Notes: generated from the sequence alone by a model not told the origin. DNA of 56,425 nt from an uncultured Polaribacter sp. (GCA_905480405.1 CAJQQH010000003.1:1-56425); one strand, 5' to 3'; positions 28,831-38,611 are shown, counted from the stretch's first letter. Made by a program: numbers and translations.

Positions 28831-31800
28831 ATGTTTAAAAAATTAATCCAATTCGAAGTTTTTTATCAATTAAAACAAAGAGCATTTCCAATATTTGTAA
28901 CCTTATTTTTAGCATTAGGTGTATTTATTGGTAGACAAGGTTTTGCGCCTACAGGTGTTAATTTTAATGCTGTATATCAAGTTTATTTTTACACCAATAT
29001 AATTACTTTAGGAAGTGTATTTATAACTATGTTTTTTGCAATAAGTGCTATACTAAGAGATAAACAGCATAATATGGAGAGTTTAATTTACAGTTCTTCA
29101 ATAACCAAAGCACAGTATTTTTGGAGTCGTTTTTTAGGAACTTTTATTTTTAGTGTGTTGGCTTTTTCTCCTTTTCTTTTAGGATATTTCTTAGGAGTAA
29201 ACCTCTCAGATTTAGATCCAGAGCGTATCAATGAATTTCATATAATGACTTATCTACAGCCGTTATTATATATGGTAATTCCGAATATTTTCATTTGTTC
29301 TACAATTATTTTTTCTGTAAGTACAATCACAAAAAATAGTACAGCAACCTATGTAAGTGCCGTATTTATTTACATGCTGTATTTTGTGAGTTCTATTTTT
29401 TTAAACTCACCGTTAATGGCGCAATCTGTACCTGCATCATCAGAAAGTATGGCGATGGCAGCGATTGCAGATCCATTTGGAATTGCAGCTTTTTTTGAGC
29501 AAACACAGTATTGGACACCTTTTCAGAAAAACACACAGTTACTTTCGTTATCAGGATTGTTTTTAAAGAACAGAATTTTTTGGGTTCTTGTTTCTCTTGG
29601 TTTTCTGTTGGCTACTTATAAACTGTTTTCTTTCAGAAAAATCACTAAAAAAGTAAAAAAAGAACCAAAAATTAAAAATGTGAAACAAGAGTTATTGGCT
29701 TATAAACCAATAAAAGGATTGCATAATTTTAAAGCACAAAGACTAGCCTTTTTTGCATTGTTAAAAATAGAATTGAAAAGTGTTTTTAGGAGTTTACCAT
29801 TTATAGCAGTCTTATTGATGTGGATGTTTATAGTGTTCTCAGAGTTATATTCGTCTGTTATTGGAGGTGGAGAATATGGCGTAAGTGTGTATCCGTTTAC
29901 CAATAAATTAACCGAATTAATTGTAGGTCCGTTAACTATCTTTAGTTTGATATTGATCATTTTTTATAGCTCAGAAATTGTTTGGAAAGAACGAATCCTA
30001 CATTTTAATTTGATAATTGATGCGACACCTGTAAAAAATAGCACATTCTTTTTTTCAAAGTTTAGTGCTTTGATATTACTTCCAATAATTTTGATAACTG
30101 TTGGAGTTGTTCTTTGTATTGCATTTCAAATGGCTTTAGGATATTCTAATTTTGAATTCGGTTTATATGCATCATTATATTACCATTACGGATTGCAATT
30201 AGTCGTTTTTTGTATGATTGCTTTATTTGTTAATAGTTTGGCAAAGACTAAATATATGGGAATGGGAATTTTTGGATTGATTGTATTATTAACACTTAAA
30301 TCTGAAATGTTAGGATTAGAACATCCACTTACAAGTCTTGGTTTTTTACCAAGATTGGAATCTAATAATATGGATGGTTTCAACGGTGTTTCAAATTTAT
30401 ATAATCATTTAGCAATGTATTGGTTGGCTTTTGGATTGTTGTTAATTGTACTTTCTTTCAAAATTTGGAATCGTGGAATTATAGCTAGTTTTTCAGTAAA
30501 AGTGAAGCAGTTTTTTACAAATTGGACCAAGATTCAGAAATTGAGTTTCTCATTTTTAATGTTAATATTTATTGGTTTTGGAAGCTTGGTTTTTTACAAT
30601 ATAAATATCGTTTCTGAGTATAATACATCTAATGACAGATTAGATTTTAGCGAAAACTACGAAAGAAAATTCAAAAAATATCAAAAAGTAAAAAGAGTGT
30701 ATCCAACTTCAAAAAAGACAAAAGTTGATATTTACCCTAAAGAAAGAACTTACTTGTTAACTGCAAATTATATGATGATGAATCGTAGCGAGAAACCTAT
30801 GTCACATGTATTTGTTACAGAAAGAATGGCATTAGAATCTTTGCAAATAGAAAACGCTACATTAATAAAACACGATTCTGATTTTGGCACTTATCTTTTC
30901 GAATTTAATAACGCATTGCAACCAAATGATTCTGTTGTATGTAACTTTAAATTAATAAATAAAGTAAAAGGTTATGAAAATGACAATTCTATTGTAAACA
31001 ATGGAACGTATCTTAATCGTTTTAGAAATTTTGAACCAATTTTTGGGTATACAACTAGTTTTGAAATTTCGAACGCAAGAGAACGTCAAAAAAGGGATTT
31101 ACCAAAACGTATAGAAGAAGATGAAAGTTCTGATACGCATATTGCTTTTAAAGATGTTAAGTATGAAAAGATAAATTTCGAAACTATTATTTCAACATCA
31201 AACGATCAAACAGCTATTAGTTCTGGTAAATTAATAAAAGAATGGACAGAAAATAATCGAAACTATTTTTATTATAAGTCTAGTGTGAAAATTTCACCAG
31301 AAGTAGGGTATTTTTCAGCTAAATATAAAACTAAGAAAACAAATTATAAAGGTGTTGCTATTGAGCAATATTATGATGAAAACCACGATTTTAATATTGA
31401 TGATATTGAAAAAAGCATCCAAGAGACGTTAGATTACTGTCAAGAAAATTTTGGTGCATATCAATTTGATCACATAAGAATTGCAGAAGTGCCTGCACAT
31501 TGGCCTTTTGGTGGTTTTGCTCATCCTGGAGTTATTAGTATGGTTGAAGATAGATTGTATTTATCTGATGTTAGTAACGAAGATACTTTTAATGTGGTGG
31601 CTAAAAGAACCATTCACGAAGTAGCACATCAATGGTGGGGACACACATTATCTTCTAAACCTGTTGCAGGTGGTTCTTTTCTTGTTGAAGGACTTGCAAA
31701 ATATACAGAAGCTGTTGTGATGGAAAAAATGTATGGAAAAAGTGCTTTGTACACATTAGCGGAAGACACAAGAAGCAGGTATTTTTCTGGAAGATCTTTT

Positions 31801-32394
31801 GCTTCTGAAATTGAACCACCAGTTTATAAAGTAGACGGACAAAGTTATATTTCTTACGGAAAAGCATTAAATACACTATTAGCTTTAAGAGATTTAGTAG
31901 GCGAAAAACAAATAAATTTAGTCTTAAAAACGTTAACTGATACTTATAGAAATAGTAATAAATTAGAAGCAACTACGTTAGATTTCTTAAAAGAAATTTA
32001 TAAAATTACACCAACTCATCAGCATCATTTAATAGAAGATTGGTTTAAAAAAGTAATTACTTATGATTTAGGTATTGAAAATGCTACAACAAAAGCATTA
32101 GCAAACGGAACATTTGAAGTATCGATAAAAGTAATAGCAAAACGTTTAGAAACTTTAAATTCTGGAGAGGTAAAACAAATAGCAATAGATGAACCTATTA
32201 AAATTGGGTTGTTCTCTAAGCATCCATCAAATGTGAAAGATGATAGTTCGGTATTATATTATGAATCCAATAAAATCAATAAAGAAATAACTGAGATTAA
32301 AATTATCGTAAAAGAAAAGCCAAGTTATGTCGCAATTGATCCTTATGGAACACGAAGTGATGAAAATCTGGTAGATAATATTTTTCAATTATAA
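28831..32394 (+). CDS. ABC permease fused to C-terminal M1-family aminopeptidase domain (cassette A)
   Basis: 1187 aa: two multi-TM permease halves then a peptidase domain with TIHEVAHQWWGH and downstream VEGLAKYTE; 3 bp after the ATPase gene. Confidence 0.93.
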   Translation: MFKKLIQFEVFYQLKQRAFPIFVTLFLALGVFIGRQGFAPTGVNFNAVYQVYFYTNIITLGSVFITMFFAISAILRDKQHNMESLIYSSSITKAQYFWSRFLGTFIFSVLAFSPFLLGYFLGVNLSDLDPERINEFHIMTYLQPLLYMVIPNIFICSTIIFSVSTITKNSTATYVSAVFIYMLYFVSSIFLNSPLMAQSVPASSESMAMAAIADPFGIAAFFEQTQYWTPFQKNTQLLSLSGLFLKNRIFWVLVSLGFLLATYKLFSFRKITKKVKKEPKIKNVKQELLAYKPIKGLHNFKAQRLAFFALLKIELKSVFRSLPFIAVLLMWMFIVFSELYSSVIGGGEYGVSVYPFTNKLTELIVGPLTIFSLILIIFYSSEIVWKERILHFNLIIDATPVKNSTFFFSKFSALILLPIILITVGVVLCIAFQMALGYSNFEFGLYASLYYHYGLQLVVFCMIALFVNSLAKTKYMGMGIFGLIVLLTLKSEMLGLEHPLTSLGFLPRLESNNMDGFNGVSNLYNHLAMYWLAFGLLLIVLSFKIWNRGIIASFSVKVKQFFTNWTKIQKLSFSFLMLIFIGFGSLVFYNINIVSEYNTSNDRLDFSENYERKFKKYQKVKRVYPTSKKTKVDIYPKERTYLLTANYMMMNRSEKPMSHVFVTERMALESLQIENATLIKHDSDFGTYLFEFNNALQPNDSVVCNFKLINKVKGYENDNSIVNNGTYLNRFRNFEPIFGYTTSFEISNARERQKRDLPKRIEEDESSDTHIAFKDVKYEKINFETIISTSNDQTAISSGKLIKEWTENNRNYFYYKSSVKISPEVGYFSAKYKTKKTNYKGVAIEQYYDENHDFNIDDIEKSIQETLDYCQENFGAYQFDHIRIAEVPAHWPFGGFAHPGVISMVEDRLYLSDVSNEDTFNVVAKRTIHEVAHQWWGHTLSSKPVAGGSFLVEGLAKYTEAVVMEKMYGKSALYTLAEDTRSRYFSGRSFASEIEPPVYKVDGQSYISYGKALNTLLALRDLVGEKQINLVLKTLTDTYRNSNKLEATTLDFLKEIYKITPTHQHHLIEDWFKKVITYDLGIENATTKALANGTFEVSIKVIAKRLETLNSGEVKQIAIDEPIKIGLFSKHPSNVKDDSSVLYYESNKINKEITEIKIIVKEKPSYVAIDPYGTRSDENLVDNIFQL

Positions 32395-32677
32395 GAATTA
32401 ATTTTTCTCTATCATTTTGTTAATAGTAGTTCATTATAACTAGTAATTGTTTTGTAATCATACATAAAAAAGGTGTAAAAAAGTTTCCGAAATCTATTCG
32501 ATTACAAAATAGATTAGAAGAAGTTAACAAATTGTTCGAAAAGGATTAAAATGAATTTTATCATCTATTTTTAGCTGTTTATTATACTTAAACACCCATT
32601 TGTCATTAAGTTTTATTCATATGTGTAATAATTCTTAATTTTACGTTACTAATTGCAAACAAACTCCTAATAGCAAA

Positions 32678-33574
32678 ATGAAAAAAAGTATCACATATTA
32701 TTTAACATTATTGGTTATAAAACTAAAGGGAGTAAAAAAAGAGTTCAGTAAAGACCCTATAGATTATTTAGAAATTAGGAAAGAAAACGTAATCCATCCT
32801 AAAAATAATTTATTTAAAAACAGAAAAACACGAAACTTTAAAGTAGATAAAACCTTAATTACAGAAATTAAACCAGCACATTCGTCAGATAAATTATTGC
32901 TATTTATTCACGGAGGTGCTTTTATTTCTGGACCAGCAAAACATCATTGGGATTCTTTACAAGAAATATCTAAACACACAAATTTAACAATTTGGATGTG
33001 TAATTACCCAAAAGCTCCAGAGCATAAGATTTTGGAAATTTCAAAAAATATTGATGCAGTATATGAACATGCATTAAAAACTTATAGTGGAGATCAAATA
33101 ACATTAATTGGCGATTCAGTTGGTGGAACTTTAGTTGCAACTTTAACGCAACGATTGATTCAATATAAAAAAATAGTGCCAAAAAAAATCATTCTTATTT
33201 CTCCAGTAATGGATGCAACAATGTCTAATAAACAAATTGACATTGTAGATAAAAAAGATCCAATGTTATCTAAAAAAGGCGTACTAAGTGCAAAGAAAAT
33301 GTGCGCAGGAGACACCGATTTAAATAATGAGTTAATTTCTCCTCTTTACGGAAGTTTTAATCAGTTTCCAAAAACAATGTTGTTTTTAGCTGAGCATGAT
33401 ATTACGTATCCTGATCAACAATTGGCTGTTAAAAAAATGAAAGAATCTAATGTTGATTTTGAAATTATTTTTGGAGAGGAGATGCCACACATTTGGCCAT
33501 TATTACCTGTTATGAAAGAATCAAAAAAGGCTTTAAGATTAATTATTGATACTATAAATAATAAAGAGATTTGA
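32678..33574 (+). CDS. alpha/beta hydrolase (acetyl-hydrolase/HSL-like)
   Basis: 298 aa; LLLFIHGGAFISGPAKHHW, LIGDSVGGTLVATL, EEMPHIWPL. Confidence 0.9.
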   Translation: MKKSITYYLTLLVIKLKGVKKEFSKDPIDYLEIRKENVIHPKNNLFKNRKTRNFKVDKTLITEIKPAHSSDKLLLFIHGGAFISGPAKHHWDSLQEISKHTNLTIWMCNYPKAPEHKILEISKNIDAVYEHALKTYSGDQITLIGDSVGGTLVATLTQRLIQYKKIVPKKIILISPVMDATMSNKQIDIVDKKDPMLSKKGVLSAKKMCAGDTDLNNELISPLYGSFNQFPKTMLFLAEHDITYPDQQLAVKKMKESNVDFEIIFGEEMPHIWPLLPVMKESKKALRLIIDTINNKEI

Positions 33575-33906
33575 AATTAAACAACAAGAGGTTTATAACT
33601 ATTGAAAATAAAAAAGGAATATCTTCTAACGAGACTATTTTTTTCTATTCTCAATATAAAAATATAATAACAGGAACCTATAAAGGTGGAGAAATAGAAG
33701 AAGGTTTAATAATTGGTAAGCAAATAGATAACTCGAGAGTAGAACTTTTATTTCAATGTTTAACTAAAGATGGCAATCTTAAAGCTGGAGAATCAAAAGG
33801 AATTATTTCAAAAAATAAGTCAGGTAAATTAGAGTTGAAATTTGAATGGAATTGGTTGAATGGAGATTTATCAGGAGGAACATCTGCATACATTGAAATA
33901 ACTTAA
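33571..33906 (+). CDS. conserved hypothetical protein (n-acetylglutamate synthase-like annotation family)
   Basis: 111 aa, TTG start overlapping previous stop; YKGGEIEEGLIIGKQIDNSRVELLFQCLTKDGNLKAGES. Confidence 0.7.
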   Translation: MKLNNKRFITIENKKGISSNETIFFYSQYKNIITGTYKGGEIEEGLIIGKQIDNSRVELLFQCLTKDGNLKAGESKGIISKNKSGKLELKFEWNWLNGDLSGGTSAYIEIT

Positions 33907-33917
33907 AAAAACAAAAA

Positions 33918-34679
33918 ATGTCGATAACAAAAGAAGAAGAATTAGTAGGAATGCAAAAAGTTAGCGAAGCTGTAGGAACTACACTAAAAAAGATGAAAGC
34001 TTTTGCTAAAATAGGTATGTCTACTAAAGAATTAGACGATTATGGTGCTAAATTATTAAAAAATTACGGTGCTAAATCAGCTCCTTTCGAAACTTACGGG
34101 TTTCCAGGCTATACTTGCATTAGTGTAAATGAGGTTGCAGCTCACGGAATTCCATCAAAAAAAATTATTTTAAAAGAAGGCGATTTAATAAATATTGATG
34201 TTTCTGCAGAGTTAAATGGTTTTTGGTCAGACAATGGGAGTTCTTTTATTTTAGGTAAAGACATTCATAAACATAAAACTTTAGTTAAGGCATCTAAAGA
34301 GATTTTAATGGAAGCAATTAATTGCACAAAAGAAGGTGTGAAAATTGCAGATATTGGTCATATAATTGAAACTGAAGCTCTAAAAAGAGGATTTAAAGTT
34401 ATAGAAAACTTAGCAGGTCATGGCGTTGGAAGAAGTTTACATGAAAAACCAGAAAACATTTTAAATTACAGCGTTAAAAGTAATAGAGAACGCTTTAAAA
34501 AAAATACAACTGTAGCTATAGAAACCTTTATTTCTACAAAATCATCTATTGCAATAGAGCTTAATGATGGTTGGACTTTGGTTGGAGATAAAGGTGGTTA
34601 TGTTGCACAGCATGAACATACTATTTTAATTACAGATAAAAAACCAATCATTTTAACTGCTGCAAATGGATGTATTTAA
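33918..34679 (+). CDS. map: type I methionyl aminopeptidase
   Basis: 253 aa; NEVAAHGIP, NIDVSAELNGFWSDNGSSF, AGHGVGRSLHE, AIETFIS, AQHEHTILIT. Confidence 0.92.
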   Translation: MSITKEEELVGMQKVSEAVGTTLKKMKAFAKIGMSTKELDDYGAKLLKNYGAKSAPFETYGFPGYTCISVNEVAAHGIPSKKIILKEGDLINIDVSAELNGFWSDNGSSFILGKDIHKHKTLVKASKEILMEAINCTKEGVKIADIGHIIETEALKRGFKVIENLAGHGVGRSLHEKPENILNYSVKSNRERFKKNTTVAIETFISTKSSIAIELNDGWTLVGDKGGYVAQHEHTILITDKKPIILTAANGCI

Positions 34680-34682
34680 AAA

Positions 34683-35498
34683 ATGAAAAAAACTCTATAT
34701 TTCTTTATCCTAGTTTTTACCTTTTTTTCTTGTAAAAAAAATAAAGTAGAAAACATTGAAAACAAAAAAGTAATACAACCTGAGTTTCAAAATATTTTAA
34801 ATGCTAAAAACGTCAAAGGATCGGTATTAATTTATGATTTTAAAAAAGAAACATATTATTCTAATGATTTTGATTGGGCAACAATTGGTTTTTTACCTGC
34901 TTCTACATTTAAAATTCCGAACTCTATAATTGCTTTAGAACTTGGTGTTGTTAAAAATGACAGCACCTTATTTACTTGGAATGGAGAGAAAAGAGATTAT
35001 AAAGTTTGGGAACAAGATTTAGTTTTAAAACAAGCGTTTCATTATTCTTGTGTGCCTTGTTATCAAGAAATAGCAAGAGCAGTTGGAGTAAATAAAATGA
35101 AAACTCTATTAGAAAAATTACAATTTGGAAACATGAAATTCGATGCATCTACAATTGATAATTTTTGGTTAGAAGGTAACTCTAAAATCAACCAATTTCA
35201 ACAAATCGATTTCTTAAAACGACTTTATAAATCGAAACTACCTATCTCTAAGCGAACAGAAGTTATTATGAAAAAAATGATGCTTGTAAATGAAAAGGAA
35301 AATTATAAATTAAGAGGTAAAACGGGCTTATCTGTTAGAAGCAATAAAAGAAATGGATGGTTTGTTGGTTATCTCGAAAAAAATAAAAATGTCTATTTTT
35401 TCGCAACAAATATAGAACCTAATAAAGACTCAAATATAAATTTATTTGTAAAAGCACGAAAGGAAATTACTTTTGAAGCGTTACAATTACTTAAATAA
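34683..35498 (+). CDS. class D (OXA-type) beta-lactamase, predicted lipoprotein
   Basis: 271 aa; lipobox FFSC; PASTFKIPNSIIALELG (STFK), SCV (SxV), FGN, WLEG, KTG, GWFVGY. Confidence 0.92.
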   Translation: MKKTLYFFILVFTFFSCKKNKVENIENKKVIQPEFQNILNAKNVKGSVLIYDFKKETYYSNDFDWATIGFLPASTFKIPNSIIALELGVVKNDSTLFTWNGEKRDYKVWEQDLVLKQAFHYSCVPCYQEIARAVGVNKMKTLLEKLQFGNMKFDASTIDNFWLEGNSKINQFQQIDFLKRLYKSKLPISKRTEVIMKKMMLVNEKENYKLRGKTGLSVRSNKRNGWFVGYLEKNKNVYFFATNIEPNKDSNINLFVKARKEITFEALQLLK

Positions 35499-35502
35499 AA
35501 TA

Positions 35503-36129
35503 ATGATGAACGGACCAGATACAAACCAAAAATTTCCATTAGCTAATTACGATAGACTTTGTTTTTTAATAAACATCATTAAAAATCCAAATATTATTGT
35601 GGGTGATTATACCTATTATGATGATTTTGAAAATGTAGAAAATTTTGAGAAAAATGTAAAATACCATTTCGATTTTACTGGCGATCAATTAATAATTGGA
35701 AAATTTTGCATGATAGCCTCTGATGTTAAATTTATAATGAACGGAGCTAATCATTTAACTGATAGTATTTCTACTTATCCGTTTGCTATTTTTGGAAATG
35801 GTTGGGAGAATGCTATGGAAGGAAAAACATACCCTCAAAAAGGAAATATCAATATTGGCAATGATGTTTGGATTGGTTACAATGCTACAATTATGGCTGG
35901 TGTAACTATTGGAGACGGAGCTATTATTGCTACAAATGCAACCGTAGTAAAAGATGTAGAGCCTTATTCTATTGTTGGTGGTAATCCAGCAAAAGAAATT
36001 AAAAAACGTTTTTCTGATGAAAAAATAGCACAACTTTTAAAGCTAAAGTGGTGGAATTGGGATATTGAAAAAATTACTAAAAATGTTCAGAATTTAACGG
36101 GTAAAGAATTTCATAAAATAGTATCGTAA
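35503..36129 (+). CDS. Vat/CatB-family O-acetyltransferase (xenobiotic acetyltransferase type)
   Basis: Start MMNGPDTNQKFPL (not the upstream 35473 start); left-handed beta-helix hexapeptides; GANHLTD; GNDVWIGYNATIMAGVTIGDGAIIATNATVVKDV. Confidence 0.9.
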   Translation: MMNGPDTNQKFPLANYDRLCFLINIIKNPNIIVGDYTYYDDFENVENFEKNVKYHFDFTGDQLIIGKFCMIASDVKFIMNGANHLTDSISTYPFAIFGNGWENAMEGKTYPQKGNINIGNDVWIGYNATIMAGVTIGDGAIIATNATVVKDVEPYSIVGGNPAKEIKKRFSDEKIAQLLKLKWWNWDIEKITKNVQNLTGKEFHKIVS

Positions 36130-37184
36130 TGAAAAAAACAGTTTTAATCTTACTCTTTTGCTTACCAACATTACTCTTTTCTCAAAATTGTAATTGTACA
36201 TCTAATTTTAATTGGTTAAAAACAACTTTTGAAAAAAATGATGCCGGTTTTTCATATGCAATTAGCAAAAAAGGAGAACAAGCTTACGAAATGCATAATA
36301 AAGTTTTTATCAAAAAAACTGCGAATGTTACAAATATTAATGATTGCCAAAAATTGATGGCAGAATGGCTTGCTTTTTTCCGTTCAGGCCATTTAAAAAT
36401 AAAAAATATAAATAAGTCAAAACTTAACACTAAGAAAGAAAACAGAAAACTGCCAGAAATTTATTTTAAGACTATTAATAAACAAACTGTATATCTAAGA
36501 ATTTCAACATTTAGTGGTGCTGTAAGAAAAACGATAGATAGTGTTATTTTAAAACATAAAAAAACAATATTAAAAACACCTAACTTTATTATTGATATTA
36601 GAAATAATGGTGGAGGAAGTGATAGTAGCTACAGTAAATTATTACCTCTTTTATATACCAATCCTATAAGATCAATTGGTATAGAATTTTTATCTACAAC
36701 ATTAAACAATCAGCGAATGCTTGATTTTATTAATAACCCAAAATGGGGTTTTGATCAGGATGGTAAAAAATGGGCTAAACAATCATTTGATAAACTAGAA
36801 AAGCAAAAAGGAAGTTTTGTTAATTTAAGCTCAACCATGGTTGATGAAATAAAATATGATACTATTTATAAATTTCCTAAAAGAGTTGGTATCATTATTA
36901 ATGGTAAAAACGGAAGTACAGCGGAACAATTTTTATTAGATGCTAAACAAAGTAAAAAAGTTAAACTATTTGGAACAACAACAAAAGGTGTACTAGATAT
37001 TTCTAATATGCATTTTGTAACATTTCCGAGTGGAAAATTTGAATTAGGATATGGTTTATCAAGAAGTATGAGGATTCCAGAAATGGCAATTGATGAAAAA
37101 GGGATACAACCTGATTTTTTTTTAGATGAAGAAATTAAAAAAGAAGATTGGATTGAGTTTGTAACTAAATCATTAGAAAAATAG
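36129..37184 (+). CDS. secreted S41 family peptidase
   Basis: 351 aa; signal peptide; FIIDIRNNGGGSDSSY, NGKNGSTAEQFLLDAKQ. Confidence 0.85.
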   Translation: MKKTVLILLFCLPTLLFSQNCNCTSNFNWLKTTFEKNDAGFSYAISKKGEQAYEMHNKVFIKKTANVTNINDCQKLMAEWLAFFRSGHLKIKNINKSKLNTKKENRKLPEIYFKTINKQTVYLRISTFSGAVRKTIDSVILKHKKTILKTPNFIIDIRNNGGGSDSSYSKLLPLLYTNPIRSIGIEFLSTTLNNQRMLDFINNPKWGFDQDGKKWAKQSFDKLEKQKGSFVNLSSTMVDEIKYDTIYKFPKRVGIIINGKNGSTAEQFLLDAKQSKKVKLFGTTTKGVLDISNMHFVTFPSGKFELGYGLSRSMRIPEMAIDEKGIQPDFFLDEEIKKEDWIEFVTKSLEK

Positions 37185-37305
37185 ATTCGTAAGCGTTAAA
37201 ATTTTAGATGTAGGTAACAATAGAGCTACTTTTAATTAAAAAAGGAATAGTTAGATTTCCAATAAAAAATAACGAAAAAGCAGCAGATTATTTAAGTACA
37301 AAAAT

Positions 37306-37340
37306 AAAAAAGGACTGTATTAATAATACAGTCCTTTTTT
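37306..37340. terminator. bidirectional intrinsic terminator
   Basis: AAAAAAGGACTGTATT-aat-AATACAGTCCTTTTTT between convergent genes. Confidence 0.88.
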
Positions 37341-37356
37341 ACAAATTCAGGTACTA

Positions 37357-38448
37357 CTATTTGTTATCCGAATGCCATTTTGCCCAATCTTGCAAACTAC
37401 CGAATAAGACTTTTCTTCCAGCATCTCCGTTTGTAAGAATAATAATTCCAGATTTTGATGCAAAATCAAGCATAAACCCAGAGTGCCAACCTTCATTAGA
37501 ACCACCATGACCGTTTAAAGTAAAATCTCCAAAACGATTCATAGCCATATAACCCATTCCATAATTCCCTTTAGATAATTTAGTTGGAATAATTAAAAGG
37601 TTGATACTTTTTTGTGACAAAACATTATTCTCGCTAAAAGAAGCATTTGCAAAAAGAATAAGATCATTTAAGGTTGTGTGCAAACCTGCTGCTGCTTGTG
37701 CATTGAATAATCTTAACGGAATTTCTTTTGCATTTTCATCATAAGCTTTTGCTGATTTTTTTAAAATTCGTTTACTAATGGTAAAACTTGTGTGTTTCAT
37801 TTTTAAAGGTTTAAAAATATTTCTTTGCATATAATCTGCAAATGTTCTTCCTGTAATCTCTTCTATTACTAATTGTAAGATAGTGTAACCTCCACCAGAA
37901 TATTTAAACCTACTTTCTGGTTCCATAATTAACTTTACAGCTTCATCTGGATTTGTAATACCTGATAAAGATTTTACAGTTGATGTTAGCTCATTTTTAG
38001 TTTCATATCCGTTGTAACCATGTACAGATAAACCAGCTGTGTGTTGTAATAAATTTCTTATGGTTACTTTCTTTGAATTAAATTTACTAGAAGGCAATTT
38101 CCAACTTGAAATATAGTTTGAAGCAGGTGCGTCTAAATTAAGTTTTCCTTCTTCTACCAATTTCATTATTCCCCAAGCTGTAAACATCTTTGATATAGAA
38201 CCAATATTGAATCCTGTTGTAGAATTTACTTCAAGTTTCTTATCAACATTAGCATAACCATATCCTTTTTTAAGAATTACTTTACCATCTTTAATTACTG
38301 CGATAGCAATTCCTGGCACTTTATTTTTTTCTAAAGATTTAGGTGTACTCTCATCAAAAGACTTTTGCAAATTTTGAATTGAAGTATTTTGAGCATTTGT
38401 AAAAAAAATTGACAATGCCATTAAGATAATTGTAATAGGTGTTTTCAT
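37357..38448 (-). CDS. secreted serine hydrolase (class C beta-lactamase fold)
   Basis: MKTPITIILMALSIFFTNAQ signal peptide; NIGSISKMFTAWG, YSGGGYTILQ, NGHGGSNEGWHSG. Confidence 0.92.
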   Translation of the reverse strand: MKTPITIILMALSIFFTNAQNTSIQNLQKSFDESTPKSLEKNKVPGIAIAVIKDGKVILKKGYGYANVDKKLEVNSTTGFNIGSISKMFTAWGIMKLVEEGKLNLDAPASNYISSWKLPSSKFNSKKVTIRNLLQHTAGLSVHGYNGYETKNELTSTVKSLSGITNPDEAVKLIMEPESRFKYSGGGYTILQLVIEEITGRTFADYMQRNIFKPLKMKHTSFTISKRILKKSAKAYDENAKEIPLRLFNAQAAAGLHTTLNDLILFANASFSENNVLSQKSINLLIIPTKLSKGNYGMGYMAMNRFGDFTLNGHGGSNEGWHSGFMLDFASKSGIIILTNGDAGRKVLFGSLQDWAKWHSDNK

Positions 38449-38581
38449 TTTTATTTGTTTTATAATTTGATACAAACCTAAAACCCTATTCTTACTTCTT
38501 ATAAATAATTTGACGAACCCCGTTTTGTGTATGGCGTTCAGCTATTTATGATTTACAAAGTTACTTCACAAGCTAATTAAG

Positions 38582-38611
38582 GATGTTTACAATATAAAAA
38601 TAGACGTTGAT
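38582..38611 (+). promoter_or_regulatory. candidate LytTR direct repeats (GATGTTTAC-N12-GACGTTGAT) upstream of ABC cassette B
   Basis: 21 bp period; proximal repeat begins 41 bp before a -7-like TAAGTTCG at 38644. Confidence 0.4.

Noticed and set aside
37200-37305. Short open stretch (KKGIVRFPIKNNEKAADYLSTKIKKD) after the S41 peptidase
   Set aside because: No start codon, runs into the terminator; too short to support a gene.
38513-38542. LytTR site for the minus-strand serine hydrolase (GGGGTTCGT 41 bp from TAGGTTTG)
   Set aside because: Only a single repeat fits; the expected partner position does not carry GTT.
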